The notes under the pieces are model-generated. The model made no database searches, was not told the origin of the DNA, and worked only from the letters and a program-made list of their open reading frames with translations. A DNA stretch of 64,000 bases from the NCBI GenBank assembly GCA_004843165.1, contig CP039459.1, positions 62,001 to 126,000 on the forward strand, given 5' to 3'. The first letter of the stretch is position 1. Each line of letters begins with the position of its first letter. Shown piece by piece: positions 56,253 to 64,000 of the stretch. This stretch comes from Acetobacteraceae bacterium. Lineage in GTDB: Bacteria > Pseudomonadota > Alphaproteobacteria > Acetobacterales > Acetobacteraceae. A program made the position numbers and the translations under genes.

Positions 56253-56584
56253 GCAGAGAAACTCTTACCACATCCGCAACGACCCTTTTCATTTGGATTT
56301 TCAAAAACAAATCCAGATTCCAACAAGCCTTTACGGTAATCCATTACAGTTCCTGCAACATATAAAAATGCGGCAGGATCAACTAAAAACTTAACACCAT
56401 TACTCGAAAATTCCTCATCCCCCTCGAGGGGAGCCTCAACGAAATCTAATTGATAAGAATGTCCGGAACATCCTTTTGAATTCACGGAAAGGCGAAGAAT
56501 ACGCCCCTTCTCTTCATTCTTATAAAGATATGCAAGTCTTGCCGCAGCAGATTCTGTTAAATTAAAAAGGTTTTTTTCTGACAT
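56249..56584 (-). CDS. sufA: iron-sulfur carrier IscA/SufA-type protein
   Basis: A-type Fe-S carrier of 111 residues. The three conserved cysteines are present: one in GCSGHSYQLDF and two in the C-terminal CGCGKSF. It binds an Fe-S cluster and passes it on to apo-proteins. It is the last gene of the SUF operon, 18 bases after sufT, so SufA is a reasonable name although ErpA or IscA cannot be excluded. It overlaps the convergent helicase gene by 4 bases. Confidence 0.92.
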   Translation of the reverse strand: MSEKNLFNLTESAAARLAYLYKNEEKGRILRLSVNSKGCSGHSYQLDFVEAPLEGDEEFSSNGVKFLVDPAAFLYVAGTVMDYRKGLLESGFVFENPNEKGRCGCGKSFSA

Positions 56585-56602
56585 TTGATTTCCAATAATC
56601 CC

Positions 56603-56959
56603 TTAAAATAAATTCAATGCCAACCTAGCAGCATCACTCATACGACTCATCTCCCAAGGCGGGTCCCAAACAACTTTAACCTCAACATTTGTGACATTTT
56701 TAACAGTGGCTACAGAATCCCTTATCATTTCTGGGAGTTCTTGTGCGCTTGGACAATTAGGCGCTGTTAAAGACATTTCTACAATCACACGTCCATCATC
56801 ATGCAAGTCAATCGCATAAATCAAACCTAAATCATAAACATTTACAGGAATTTCAGGATCGTAAACCTCTGAAATAGCCTCAATAACCGCTTCCTCATCC
56901 ACATAATGGGAAGATGAGGGATTAGGAGATTCTTCAGAATCATCATATTGAGTGTTCAA
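56603..56959 (-). CDS. sufT: SUF accessory protein SufT (DUF59/MIP18)
   Basis: Protein of 118 residues in the DUF59/MIP18 family: EVYDPEIPVNVYDLGLIYAI, then MSLTAPNCPSAQELPEMIRD with the conserved Cys, and VKVVWDPPWEMSRMSDAAR. It assists SUF-type Fe-S maturation under high demand for clusters. The start is a TTG that overlaps the sufS stop as TTGA; no other in-frame start gives the full domain. The N-terminal 20 residues are acidic and Ser-rich. Confidence 0.93.
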   Translation of the reverse strand: MNTQYDDSEESPNPSSSHYVDEEAVIEAISEVYDPEIPVNVYDLGLIYAIDLHDDGRVIVEMSLTAPNCPSAQELPEMIRDSVATVKNVTNVEVKVVWDPPWEMSRMSDAARLALNLF

Positions 56960-58200
56960 GTTAAAATTTTCCTTATTTTTACCAAGGAATCCGCAAAAAC
57001 ATCAATTTCTTCTGGAAGCGTATAGGCACCGAAACTTGCCCGGACACTGCCATGAATACCAAGACGGTGCATTAATGGTTCTGCACAATGTTGCCCTGCT
57101 CTAACAGCAATGCCTGACTGATCTAGTAAAAGAGCAATATCGTGTGGATGTGCCCCTTCCATCAAGAAAGAAATCACAGGGCCTCTTTCTTTAGGTGCCC
57201 CTAAAATCCGCACGCCTTCGATATTTTTTAAAATATCTATCGCATAAGATGTTAATTTTTTTTCAAAAGTAAAACGATGTTTCATTTCATCTTGAGAGAC
57301 AAAACGTAAAGCAGCGCCTAGTGCAATCACTTCTAAAATAGCAGGTGTTCCAGCTTCAAAACGATGAGGGGCATCTGCCCAAGTCGCCTTTTCAAAACTG
57401 ACATTCTTAATCATGTCACCGCCTCCCATAAAAGGTGGCAGCGATTGCAGAATGTCATATTTTCCCCAAAGGACACCAACACCTGTTGGACCATAGAGCT
57501 TGTGACCTGTAAAAGTGATGAAATCCGCACCAATCTCTTCAACATTTAGATTGCTATGTACAATAGACTGAGAAACATCAAAACAAATTTTTGCGCCTGC
57601 TTTATGCGCAATATCTGCTAATTGGCGGGCCGGTGTTGCAGTTCCTAAGACATTGGACATATGCGTTATAGAAGCCAGCGCAACTTTTCCATCCTCGAAA
57701 AGCTTTGCATAAGCTTCCATATCAATATCGCCATCATCCGTGATGGGAGCAACACGAATTTCAATTTTCCTTCGATCACGCAACATCAACCATGGGACGA
57801 TATTGGCATGATGCTCCAGTTCGCTGATCACGATGGCTTTTCCTAAAGGAATTGTTTCGCCAAAAGTATGCGCTAGCAGATTAAAAGCTTCAGTACTATT
57901 TCGGGTAAAAACGATCTCACGAGGATCATCTCGGCCAATAAAATTCGCAACCTGTCCTCGCACAGCTTCAAAAGCCGCACTGGTACGCTCGCTCATTTGA
58001 TAGAGGCCACGATGGATATTTGCATAGCAATGCTTTCCCATCTCCTCAATAATATCCAAAACCATTTCTGGCTTTTGCGCTGAGGCGGCACTATCTAGAA
58101 AAACAAAAGGATGGTTATTAACCTGCTGGGAAAGAATAGGAAAATGTTGGCGTATCTTTTGAACATGCTCAATAGATTCAGTTGAAAATCTAGATGTCAT
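56956..58200 (-). CDS. sufS: cysteine desulfurase SufS
   Basis: Pyridoxal-phosphate enzyme that supplies sulfur for Fe-S assembly. The 414 residues include the PLP-binding Lys in TFTGHKLYGPTGVG, the N-terminal HFPILSQQVNN with YANIHRGLYQMSERT, and the catalytic Cys in RAGQHCAEPLM. It belongs to the group II (SufS) class. No SufE or SufU partner is seen within the operon. It overlaps the sufD stop by one base (TGATG). Confidence 0.96.
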   Translation of the reverse strand: MTSRFSTESIEHVQKIRQHFPILSQQVNNHPFVFLDSAASAQKPEMVLDIIEEMGKHCYANIHRGLYQMSERTSAAFEAVRGQVANFIGRDDPREIVFTRNSTEAFNLLAHTFGETIPLGKAIVISELEHHANIVPWLMLRDRRKIEIRVAPITDDGDIDMEAYAKLFEDGKVALASITHMSNVLGTATPARQLADIAHKAGAKICFDVSQSIVHSNLNVEEIGADFITFTGHKLYGPTGVGVLWGKYDILQSLPPFMGGGDMIKNVSFEKATWADAPHRFEAGTPAILEVIALGAALRFVSQDEMKHRFTFEKKLTSYAIDILKNIEGVRILGAPKERGPVISFLMEGAHPHDIALLLDQSGIAVRAGQHCAEPLMHRLGIHGSVRASFGAYTLPEEIDVFADSLVKIRKILT

Positions 58201-59438
58201 CAGTGCTTTCCTTCCTGTTCTATATGAAATATTTCCTCTTTTTCAAAATCTAAAAAAGGAAAGACATAATCCTGCACCCAAAGATGGATATTTTCGTCCG
58301 AAATATGGTCTAAAATATCTTTCACAAAAGAGAACAAAAGAAGACGCTTTGCCTCATCTAAAGCAATTCCCCTTGCACGAAGATAAAAAATATCCTGCTC
58401 TTCAAGGGCGCCAACAGTTGCACCATGCGTACATTTCACATCATCTGCAAAAATTTCAAGCTCCGGCTTAACATCAAAAATAGCTCTATCTGAGAGTAAA
58501 AGCGCATCTGATTTTTGATGGGCTTCACTTTTATTCCCACGCTTAGAAATGGCCGATTTTCCTTGAAAAATGGCATGACCATTTTCAATAGCAAGCGCTT
58601 TAAAAGATTGCTGGGAAAAGGTGTGATTTGCCTCATGTGCAACGGAAATATTGAAATCGGCAAGCTGATCTTTTCCTACAAGCTGTAAACCATTCGCCTC
58701 CAAAACAGCATTCTCATCAGCTAAAACAGCCCGAAAGACTTCTCTCTCAAAAAGATTTCCCTTTGCGAGAAGCGTCCAACTTGCCTTTGCGCCCTCCGCC
58801 AAATCAAAATATGTATGGGAAAGAGAGGCTGTTTTTGATCCAGAAAACTGGGCTTTTACCCAAGAAATATGTGAAGATTTTGAGGATTTTACATGAATGA
58901 GATTATTTTCTAAAAAATGCCCTTCTCCTGCATGTACTTCAAAAACAGAAATTTTCTGATTTTCAGAAACTTCAAAATCCACTGCTGAATGAAGAGAAAT
59001 ATTTTCCCCTTCATTTAAAAAGAGAATCTGTAGGGACTGACTGGCTTTAAGGAAGGGGATTTTTAGAGAAATTTTCTCCTCCCCTAAAGAAAGATTTAAA
59101 CGCTCTTCAAAAGAAAGTTTTTCACACCCTTCTTCAAGGACATTTTTCTTGATCTGCCAATTTCCACCATCTCCTAAAAAAGAAAGGCTAGGCATAAAAT
59201 ATCCATTTGAAAAAACCAAACGATTATTAACCTCAGGAAGAGATAAGGCCGTTATTTTTTCTTTAAGATCCTTTTCACTCAAAGAAGGTGCTTTTTTCCA
59301 CTTTGTTTTATCTAAGGAAGATAGAGAAGCATAATGATAGGCTTCTTGCTTTTTTGTTGGCCAAGCATTTCCCAAAAGATCGGCTCGGTCACCAGCTCTT
59401 AAACGTAGTTGCTGCCAATTTTCTGAAAAATCATTCAT
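58200..59438 (-). CDS. sufD: Fe-S assembly scaffold SufD
   Basis: Scaffold subunit of the SufBC2D complex. The 412 residues contain the C-terminal SufB/D core signature KCTHGATVGALEEQDIFYLRARGI (in two runs), with the conserved His and Cys region, and a variable N-terminus. Similarity to SufB is visible in the C-terminal half. It lies between sufC and sufS in the normal sufB-C-D-S order, overlapping by single bases on both sides. Confidence 0.93.
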   Translation of the reverse strand: MNDFSENWQQLRLRAGDRADLLGNAWPTKKQEAYHYASLSSLDKTKWKKAPSLSEKDLKEKITALSLPEVNNRLVFSNGYFMPSLSFLGDGGNWQIKKNVLEEGCEKLSFEERLNLSLGEEKISLKIPFLKASQSLQILFLNEGENISLHSAVDFEVSENQKISVFEVHAGEGHFLENNLIHVKSSKSSHISWVKAQFSGSKTASLSHTYFDLAEGAKASWTLLAKGNLFEREVFRAVLADENAVLEANGLQLVGKDQLADFNISVAHEANHTFSQQSFKALAIENGHAIFQGKSAISKRGNKSEAHQKSDALLLSDRAIFDVKPELEIFADDVKCTHGATVGALEEQDIFYLRARGIALDEAKRLLLFSFVKDILDHISDENIHLWVQDYVFPFLDFEKEEIFHIEQEGKH

Positions 59439-60253
59439 TATCGACCTTCCAAAAAGGCTTTATAGCCCTCTTTCTGGATATACTCTGCCAATTCCATACC
59501 ACCCGACTGTACAATTTTCCCTTTTACGAGAACATGAACCTTTGTCGGTTGGGTATATTCCAATAAAGCATGATGATGCGTCACGATAAGCGCAGAAAAA
59601 TCAGGTGCCTTTAATTTATTAATGCCATCAGCAATAATTCGAAGCGCATCAACATCAAGACCGCTATCCGTCTCATCTAGAATAGCAAAGCTTGGTTGAA
59701 GTAAACGCATCTGTAAAACTTCGTTACGTTTTTTCTCTCCACCTGAAAAATCAGCGTTCACACCACGCTTAAGCATTTCTTGAGACATTCCGAGATCTTT
59801 CATCTCTTTACGCACGAGCTTTAAAAAATCAACGGGGGAGATCTCTGCTAAACCACGCTCTTTACGAACCGCACTCACCGCCGCTCGTAGAAAAGACGCA
59901 TTACTCACCCCAGGCAGTTCAATAGGAGCCTGAAAAGCCATAAACAAACCTGCAGCGACACGTTTTTCCGGTGGTAAATCTAAAAGATCTATGCCGCCCA
60001 AAGAGGCTTTCCCTCCCGTAATTTCATAACGTGGATTTCCAGAAAGCACATTAGAAAGCGTTGATTTTCCAGAACCGTTTGGCCCCATAAGCACATGAAC
60101 TTCACCTGCTGGCACATGCAAATCAATACCATGTAAAATTTCACGTGTTTTTTGATCATCATCACTATCATCTTTAAAGGAGACTTGCAGATCCTTAAGA
60201 ACCAACTCTCCTTTTGCGGGAAATACCGATTTATTTATCATTTCATCGCTCAT
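59438..60253 (-). CDS. sufC: Fe-S assembly ATPase SufC
   Basis: ABC-type ATPase of the SufBC2D scaffold. The 271 residues show Walker [17 protein letters not shown], the signature region [14 protein letters not shown], and Walker [12 protein letters not shown], the latter with the family-typical DETDSGLD instead of DEP. It is soluble and energises the scaffold. Its start overlaps the sufB stop as ATGA. Confidence 0.97.
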   Translation of the reverse strand: MSDEMINKSVFPAKGELVLKDLQVSFKDDSDDDQKTREILHGIDLHVPAGEVHVLMGPNGSGKSTLSNVLSGNPRYEITGGKASLGGIDLLDLPPEKRVAAGLFMAFQAPIELPGVSNASFLRAAVSAVRKERGLAEISPVDFLKLVRKEMKDLGMSQEMLKRGVNADFSGGEKKRNEVLQMRLLQPSFAILDETDSGLDVDALRIIADGINKLKAPDFSALIVTHHHALLEYTQPTKVHVLVKGKIVQSGGMELAEYIQKEGYKAFLEGR

Positions 60254-61716
60254 CCAACGCTTCCTTCTAAACTTAGCTGTAATAATTTCTGAGCTTCAAC
60301 AGCGAATTCCATTGGCAACTCCTGGAGAACTTCTCGGCAGAAGCCATTAACAATTAAACCAATTGCCTCTTCCTCAGAGAAACCTCTTGCCCGACAATAA
60401 AATAACTGCTCATCGGAAATTTTAGAGGTTGTTGCCTCATGCTCAACTTGCGCTTTTTGATTGCGCCCTTCGATATAAGGAATAGTGTGCGCACCACAAT
60501 TCGACCCAACAAGTAAAGAGTCACACTGCGTAAAGTTTCTGGCACCGTCCGCACGGCGATCCATACGAACACGCCCACGATAAGTACTGTCAGAATGCCC
60601 AGCAGAAATTGTTTTTGCAATAATGGTTGAGCGGCTTCTTGGGCCTAAATGAATCATTTTTGTGCCGGTATCCGCCTGTTGATAACGATTTGTTACTGCA
60701 ACTGAATGGAAGTCTCCACGGCTTTCCTCTCCTGCTAAAATGCAAGAAGGATATTTCCACGTAATGGCAGAACCTGTCTCCACTTGTGTCCAAGAAATAC
60801 GAGAGCGTTTTCCTTTGGCCAAACCACGTTTGGTTACAAAATTATAAATGCCACCCTTGCCATTCTCATCACCGGGATACCAATTCTGAACTGTTGAATA
60901 TTTAATAAAAGCATCATCATGCGCAATCAGTTCAACCACCGCAGCATGAAGCTGATTTTCATCTCTTTGAGGTGCCGTACAACCTTCTAAATAAGAAACC
61001 TGCGCTCCTGCATCTGCAATAATCAAAGTCCGTTCAAACTGCCCTGTATTTTTTGCATTGATACGGAAGTAAGTTGAAAGCTCCATAGGGCATCTTACGC
61101 CCTTCGGCACGTAAACGAAGGAACCATCTGTAAAAACAGCGGAGTTGAGCGCACTAAAGAAATTATCCCCCTGCGGCACAACCTTCCCAAGATACTGCTT
61201 TATTAAGTCGGGATACTCCTGAATAGCTTTCGAAATTGGACAAAAAATCACCCCTGCTTTTTTCAGCTCTTTTTGAAAGGTTGTCGCAACAGAAACACTG
61301 TCAAAAACAGCATCAACAGCAACACGTGGACGTTTATCCCCCCCCTCAACACCTGCTAAAATTTCCTGCTCTCTAAGCGGAATACCCAATTTTTCATAAG
61401 TGCGTAAAAGTTCCGGGTCAACCTCATCTAAAGATTTTGGCCCTTCTTTTGTCTTTGGCTTCGCAAAATAGTGAATATCTTGGTAATCAACAGGTTTATA
61501 TTTAAGACGTGCCCAATGCGGCTCTTTCATCGTTTGCCAAAGACGAAAAGCCTTCAAGCGCCATTCAAGCATCCATTCTGGTTCTTGCTTCCCTTTAGAG
61601 ATAAACCGAATAGTGTCTTCATTAAGACCTTTGGGGGCATAATCTGTTTCGATTTCAGTTTCAAATCCCCATTCGTAGGATTCACTTTGAGCGGTAAATG
61701 AAGATGCTGTACTCAT
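60250..61716 (-). CDS. sufB: Fe-S assembly scaffold SufB
   Basis: Main scaffold of the SUF system, on which the Fe-S cluster is built with sulfur from SufS. The 488 residues from the ATG at 61716 include [35 protein letters not shown] and a C-terminal [13 protein letters not shown] strong AAGGGGGAAG ribosome binding site lies just before this ATG, which overlaps the regulator stop as ATGA, so a longer frame to 61743 is not needed. It is the first enzyme gene of the SUF operon. Confidence 0.97.
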   Translation of the reverse strand: MSTASSFTAQSESYEWGFETEIETDYAPKGLNEDTIRFISKGKQEPEWMLEWRLKAFRLWQTMKEPHWARLKYKPVDYQDIHYFAKPKTKEGPKSLDEVDPELLRTYEKLGIPLREQEILAGVEGGDKRPRVAVDAVFDSVSVATTFQKELKKAGVIFCPISKAIQEYPDLIKQYLGKVVPQGDNFFSALNSAVFTDGSFVYVPKGVRCPMELSTYFRINAKNTGQFERTLIIADAGAQVSYLEGCTAPQRDENQLHAAVVELIAHDDAFIKYSTVQNWYPGDENGKGGIYNFVTKRGLAKGKRSRISWTQVETGSAITWKYPSCILAGEESRGDFHSVAVTNRYQQADTGTKMIHLGPRSRSTIIAKTISAGHSDSTYRGRVRMDRRADGARNFTQCDSLLVGSNCGAHTIPYIEGRNQKAQVEHEATTSKISDEQLFYCRARGFSEEEAIGLIVNGFCREVLQELPMEFAVEAQKLLQLSLEGSVG

Positions 61717-62138
61717 AACTCTTCCCCCTTTGTATCGATGCAAGAATGGCTTGCGAGTTCCTCAATACTTACTTCTGAAAATAATTTAAGCATTCTTTGA
61801 TTCAGACCATCCCAACAACCAACCAAAGGACATGCCTGATCGCGCGGACATTCTCCGTCACGACAGCAAGAAACCAGATTGATTGGACCATCAATAATTT
61901 TAATCACATCTTTTACGGAAATATTTTTTAATGGCGTAGAGAGAAGATAGCCACCGCAGGCCCCTCGTCGAGATTCTATTAATCCAGCTGATGCAAGAGC
62001 CTTGAGTAATTTTGCTGTTGTTGGAAGAGAAATTGATGCATCTGCTGCCAATTCCGCTCCTGTTGCCATTTTTCCCCGCTTAGCCAAAATTACCAAAATA
62101 ACAGCAGCATAATCGACAAGTTTAGAAGGTCTTAACAT
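61713..62138 (-). CDS. iscR: Rrf2-family Fe-S regulator (IscR/SufR-like)
   Basis: Transcription factor of 141 residues with an N-terminal winged helix ([23 protein letters not shown], in two runs) and the three cysteines in [19 protein letters not shown] that bind an Fe-S cluster. IscR-type regulators repress the SUF/ISC operon when clusters are sufficient. It is the first gene of the sufB-C-D-S-T-A operon, so autoregulation is likely. A palindrome upstream (62185-62198) may be its site. Confidence 0.93.
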   Translation of the reverse strand: MLRPSKLVDYAAVILVILAKRGKMATGAELAADASISLPTTAKLLKALASAGLIESRRGACGGYLLSTPLKNISVKDVIKIIDGPINLVSCCRDGECPRDQACPLVGCWDGLNQRMLKLFSEVSIEELASHSCIDTKGEEL

Positions 62139-62184
62139 TATCTAAAGTGTTCCATAAATATATTAAGTTGTAGCTCTATCTATA

Positions 62185-62198
62185 AGCGTGGCTACGCT
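62185..62198. promoter_or_regulatory. candidate operator upstream of the SUF regulator
   Basis: Arms AGCGT and ACGCT separated by GGCT lie about 46 bases upstream of the iscR start codon, and the flanks TAA and TTA extend the symmetry by one-base slip. Its place fits an operator of the SUF operon. It does not match the known IscR type 1 or type 2 consensus well, so the call rests on position and symmetry only. Confidence 0.3.
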
Positions 62199-62304
62199 CT
62201 TACCATAAAACAAAATAAATTTCTTTATTTTCCAACGTTATTAATAAAATACTATTTTAGTCCTATATGTACAAGGAAATAGAGAAGGTTAAATGTCCTT
62301 GCCC

Positions 62305-63417
62305 TTAAAAAAGCATTTTAAACGCAAGAATACCTCCTTCAATAAAGGCTGAGGTAAGGAATCCGACCAAAGCACCATTTACACGAATATAGGCTAAGTC
62401 ACTGCCGACAGCTTGCTCTAAACGTTTTGAAATTTCAACGCCGCCCCATTTTTTCATAACAGATTGCAAAAATATAAAAGAATGGTTTCGTATCTCCGGC
62501 AAATGCCGAGTCATATAGTCAGAAAGATAAGTTTCAATCATGCTCTCAAACGAGACCATTTCAGAACATTCTATAAAAATCTCTTCCAAAGACGCTTTTT
62601 TCTTTTCCCAAACTGAAGGTGCAGCCCTTAATCCTTCTCCCTTCTCCTGTTTTCTCTCTTGAAAAGATTTTAAAAAACGCTGCTTATATTGAGACCATTT
62701 TTCTAAAAAAACAGGATCATTTAAGTCTATCTTTTTAAGCTCCCCCTCCAAAGCGCCAACAACACGGCGGCCAATTGAATTGCCAACAGCCCACCCCAAG
62801 AATGAACCACCTTGTTCTTTTACACGCTGCTCAACGTAAGAAATGATCTTATCTTCATGTTTTTCAAGATTCATCCGTAACAATCGCCCTAATAAAGAAA
62901 TATTTTCTGCGCTCAAAAGAACATCTTCTAAAAGATAGGCTTTTGCCAGAGCAATACTCGCCTTTTGCCCCTTAAGATCAAAAGCTTCTCCTGTTTTCTT
63001 CTTAGAAAAAAGCATTTGAAAAATCTTCTGATTAACCCTTTTCCCGATCTCTAATTTCTGAAGCAGCGCAATCATTTCCGCCTCATTAAGAAATTCCACA
63101 ACCACAAAATGGGCAATCTTATCAGCAATCTTATCTTTATTACGGGCAATAATATTTGTATGCGGCAAAGGAAGACCAAAAGGCTTTTTAAAAAGAGCTG
63201 TCACGGCGTACCAATCCGCAAGAGCTCCCCCTAAGCCACCCAGGCATCCTCCTTGAACAATTTTCAGTAAAATATTTCCTATTTCCGTCTGCGGTACCGG
63301 CAAACACAAAGTAAGAATAGAAAAAGCAAATAGGAGAATAAGTAAAAAATTCGCAAAGAAATTCGGAGTTGGTTTCTGCTTAAACAAAATACTGCCTTTA
63401 CCTACATTTACACGCAC
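62305..63417 (-). CDS. DUF445 family membrane protein
   Basis: Protein of 370 residues with an N-terminal transmembrane segment (about 20-45, FFANFLLILLFAFSILTLCL), the family mark GGLGGALADWYAVTALFKKP, long helical cytosolic or periplasmic parts and a C-terminal hydrophobic segment (AFIEGGILAFKMLF). DUF445 members, such as YjiN, are found across proteobacteria with unknown function. The start is a GTG at 63417. It is divergent from the carboxylase gene across 135 bases and follows the SUF regulator region on the minus strand. Confidence 0.87.
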   Translation of the reverse strand: MRVNVGKGSILFKQKPTPNFFANFLLILLFAFSILTLCLPVPQTEIGNILLKIVQGGCLGGLGGALADWYAVTALFKKPFGLPLPHTNIIARNKDKIADKIAHFVVVEFLNEAEMIALLQKLEIGKRVNQKIFQMLFSKKKTGEAFDLKGQKASIALAKAYLLEDVLLSAENISLLGRLLRMNLEKHEDKIISYVEQRVKEQGGSFLGWAVGNSIGRRVVGALEGELKKIDLNDPVFLEKWSQYKQRFLKSFQERKQEKGEGLRAAPSVWEKKKASLEEIFIECSEMVSFESMIETYLSDYMTRHLPEIRNHSFIFLQSVMKKWGGVEISKRLEQAVGSDLAYIRVNGALVGFLTSAFIEGGILAFKMLF

Positions 63418-63552
63418 CTTCTGAGAAAAAACACAGTGGCGAGAAATGATTAAGGTGCCAAAAATAAAAAAATCTGCTAAAATCTTATCGCATTAAACGT
63501 TAAATCTAAATGCAACCTTGTCTGTTAATCTTTTATTTTAACTAAAGAGACT

Positions 63553-64000
63553 ATGACCTTACCTGATCTTAAACAAGCACTCCTTAACAGTGCGACCTTC
63601 ACAGAAGCGTGCGACATTTCTTTTGAAAGTCTGCAATCTCCTGACGGAACCTCTAAGATTGAGGCGCTTATCCGAGATTTTAGAGATCAGCAAAAGAAAA
63701 TCCGTGCGCAGAAACTGCGTTCTTACAGTAAAAATAAAAACAATACGCAGACGGAGACGCACCGCCTCCTCGAAGAGACCGCTGACTTCCTGCTCCAAAA
63801 TACACACTCTCTAAAACAGCTCGAAACCGCAAGGGTTTCTGCCGTTTTTACAGCACATCCAACCTTTGCACTCAAAGATGATGTTTACGAAGAGCTTGCT
63901 GCGATGGCAGAAACACCTTCTTTAGAGCCTATCAAGAGAAAGAGCGATCGCCGGGATGCACCGCCAACACTTCCTGAGGAAGAAAGGCTTTCTTTAACGG
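63553..64000 (+). CDS. ppc: phosphoenolpyruvate carboxylase, 5' part
   Basis: The gene runs off the end of the window; 149 codons are visible. The ATG at 63553 is followed by a helical N-terminal region and the block VSAVFTAHPTFAL, matching the TAHPT motif around the first catalytic His of phosphoenolpyruvate carboxylases. In most family members the next residue is Glu (TAHPTE); here it is Phe. The enzyme makes oxaloacetate from phosphoenolpyruvate and bicarbonate to refill the citric acid cycle. The rest of the protein is needed to confirm. Confidence 0.75.
   Translation, partial: MTLPDLKQALLNSATFTEACDISFESLQSPDGTSKIEALIRDFRDQQKKIRAQKLRSYSKNKNNTQTETHRLLEETADFLLQNTHSLKQLETARVSAVFTAHPTFALKDDVYEELAAMAETPSLEPIKRKSDRRDAPPTLPEEERLSLT

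Overview
The window is an A+T-rich piece of an alphaproteobacterial chromosome. It is densely packed and mostly on the minus strand. The gene orders are alphaproteobacterial core blocks: dacA-tmk-holB-metG-tatD-MBL hydrolase, coaE-dnaQ, hisS-prfA-prmC-DUF4167, tig-clpP-clpX-lon-hupB, and birA-coaX-rnj-proS-lolC-lolD-dnaE. A low-GC, possibly insect-associated member of the Acetobacteraceae fits best (inference). Supporting points are the lack of the complex I (nuo) operon at its usual place, several Tat-like export signals, and a Tat-exported lactonase. I see no insertion sequence, prophage, CRISPR array, toxin-antitoxin pair or genomic island.

Layout. 1-8.4 kb: the 3' end of ubiA, then minus-strand der, bamB, a YfgM-like gene, pyrC, a GT9 glycosyltransferase, dnaQ, coaE and an N-formylglutamate amidohydrolase-like gene. 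8.5-15.8 kb: a 42-residue lipoprotein gene (+), then minus-strand MBL hydrolase, tatD, metG, holB, tmk, dacA and mltB. 15.8-19 kb: dedA and an ATP-grasp gene (+), mlaD (-), uppP (+). 19-27.5 kb: tRNA-Met, DUF4167, prmC, prfA, hisS, ispG, rodZ, a nitronate monooxygenase and lysC. 27.5-33.6 kb: ubiG, a lactonase, a DUF2147 gene, grxC, comF, a phosphohexomutase and galU. 33.6-47.2 kb: tRNA-Leu, lipB, a lipid-anchored LolA-like gene, bolA, a J-domain gene, an unknown exported protein, then dnaE back to birA. 47.2-54.1 kb: tRNA-Val, hupB, lon, clpX, clpP, tig, tRNA-Leu. 54.3-64 kb: a small membrane protein, a DEAD-box helicase, the SUF operon with its Rrf2 regulator, a DUF445 protein, and the 5' part of a phosphoenolpyruvate carboxylase gene.

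How it works together. Many genes serve the envelope: lipoprotein sorting (LolD plus one LolC/E permease plus a lipid-anchored LolA-like protein), outer-membrane assembly (BamB, LptM-like), peptidoglycan (DacA, MltB, RodZ) and undecaprenyl carrier recycling (UppP, DedA). The rest is replication (DnaE, HolB, DnaQ, Tmk), translation (MetG, HisS, ProS, RF1, PrmC, four tRNAs), proteostasis (Tig, ClpXP, Lon), Fe-S assembly (SUF) and cofactor synthesis (CoA, lipoate, ubiquinone, isoprenoids). No obviously new multi-gene system is present. The best leads are the ATP-grasp/DedA/UppP envelope neighbourhood, the lipid-anchored LolA with a single-permease Lol system, and the apparent loss of complex I genes between tRNA-Val and birA. 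No stretch longer than 300 bases lacks a gene; the longest (54082-54338) is described below.
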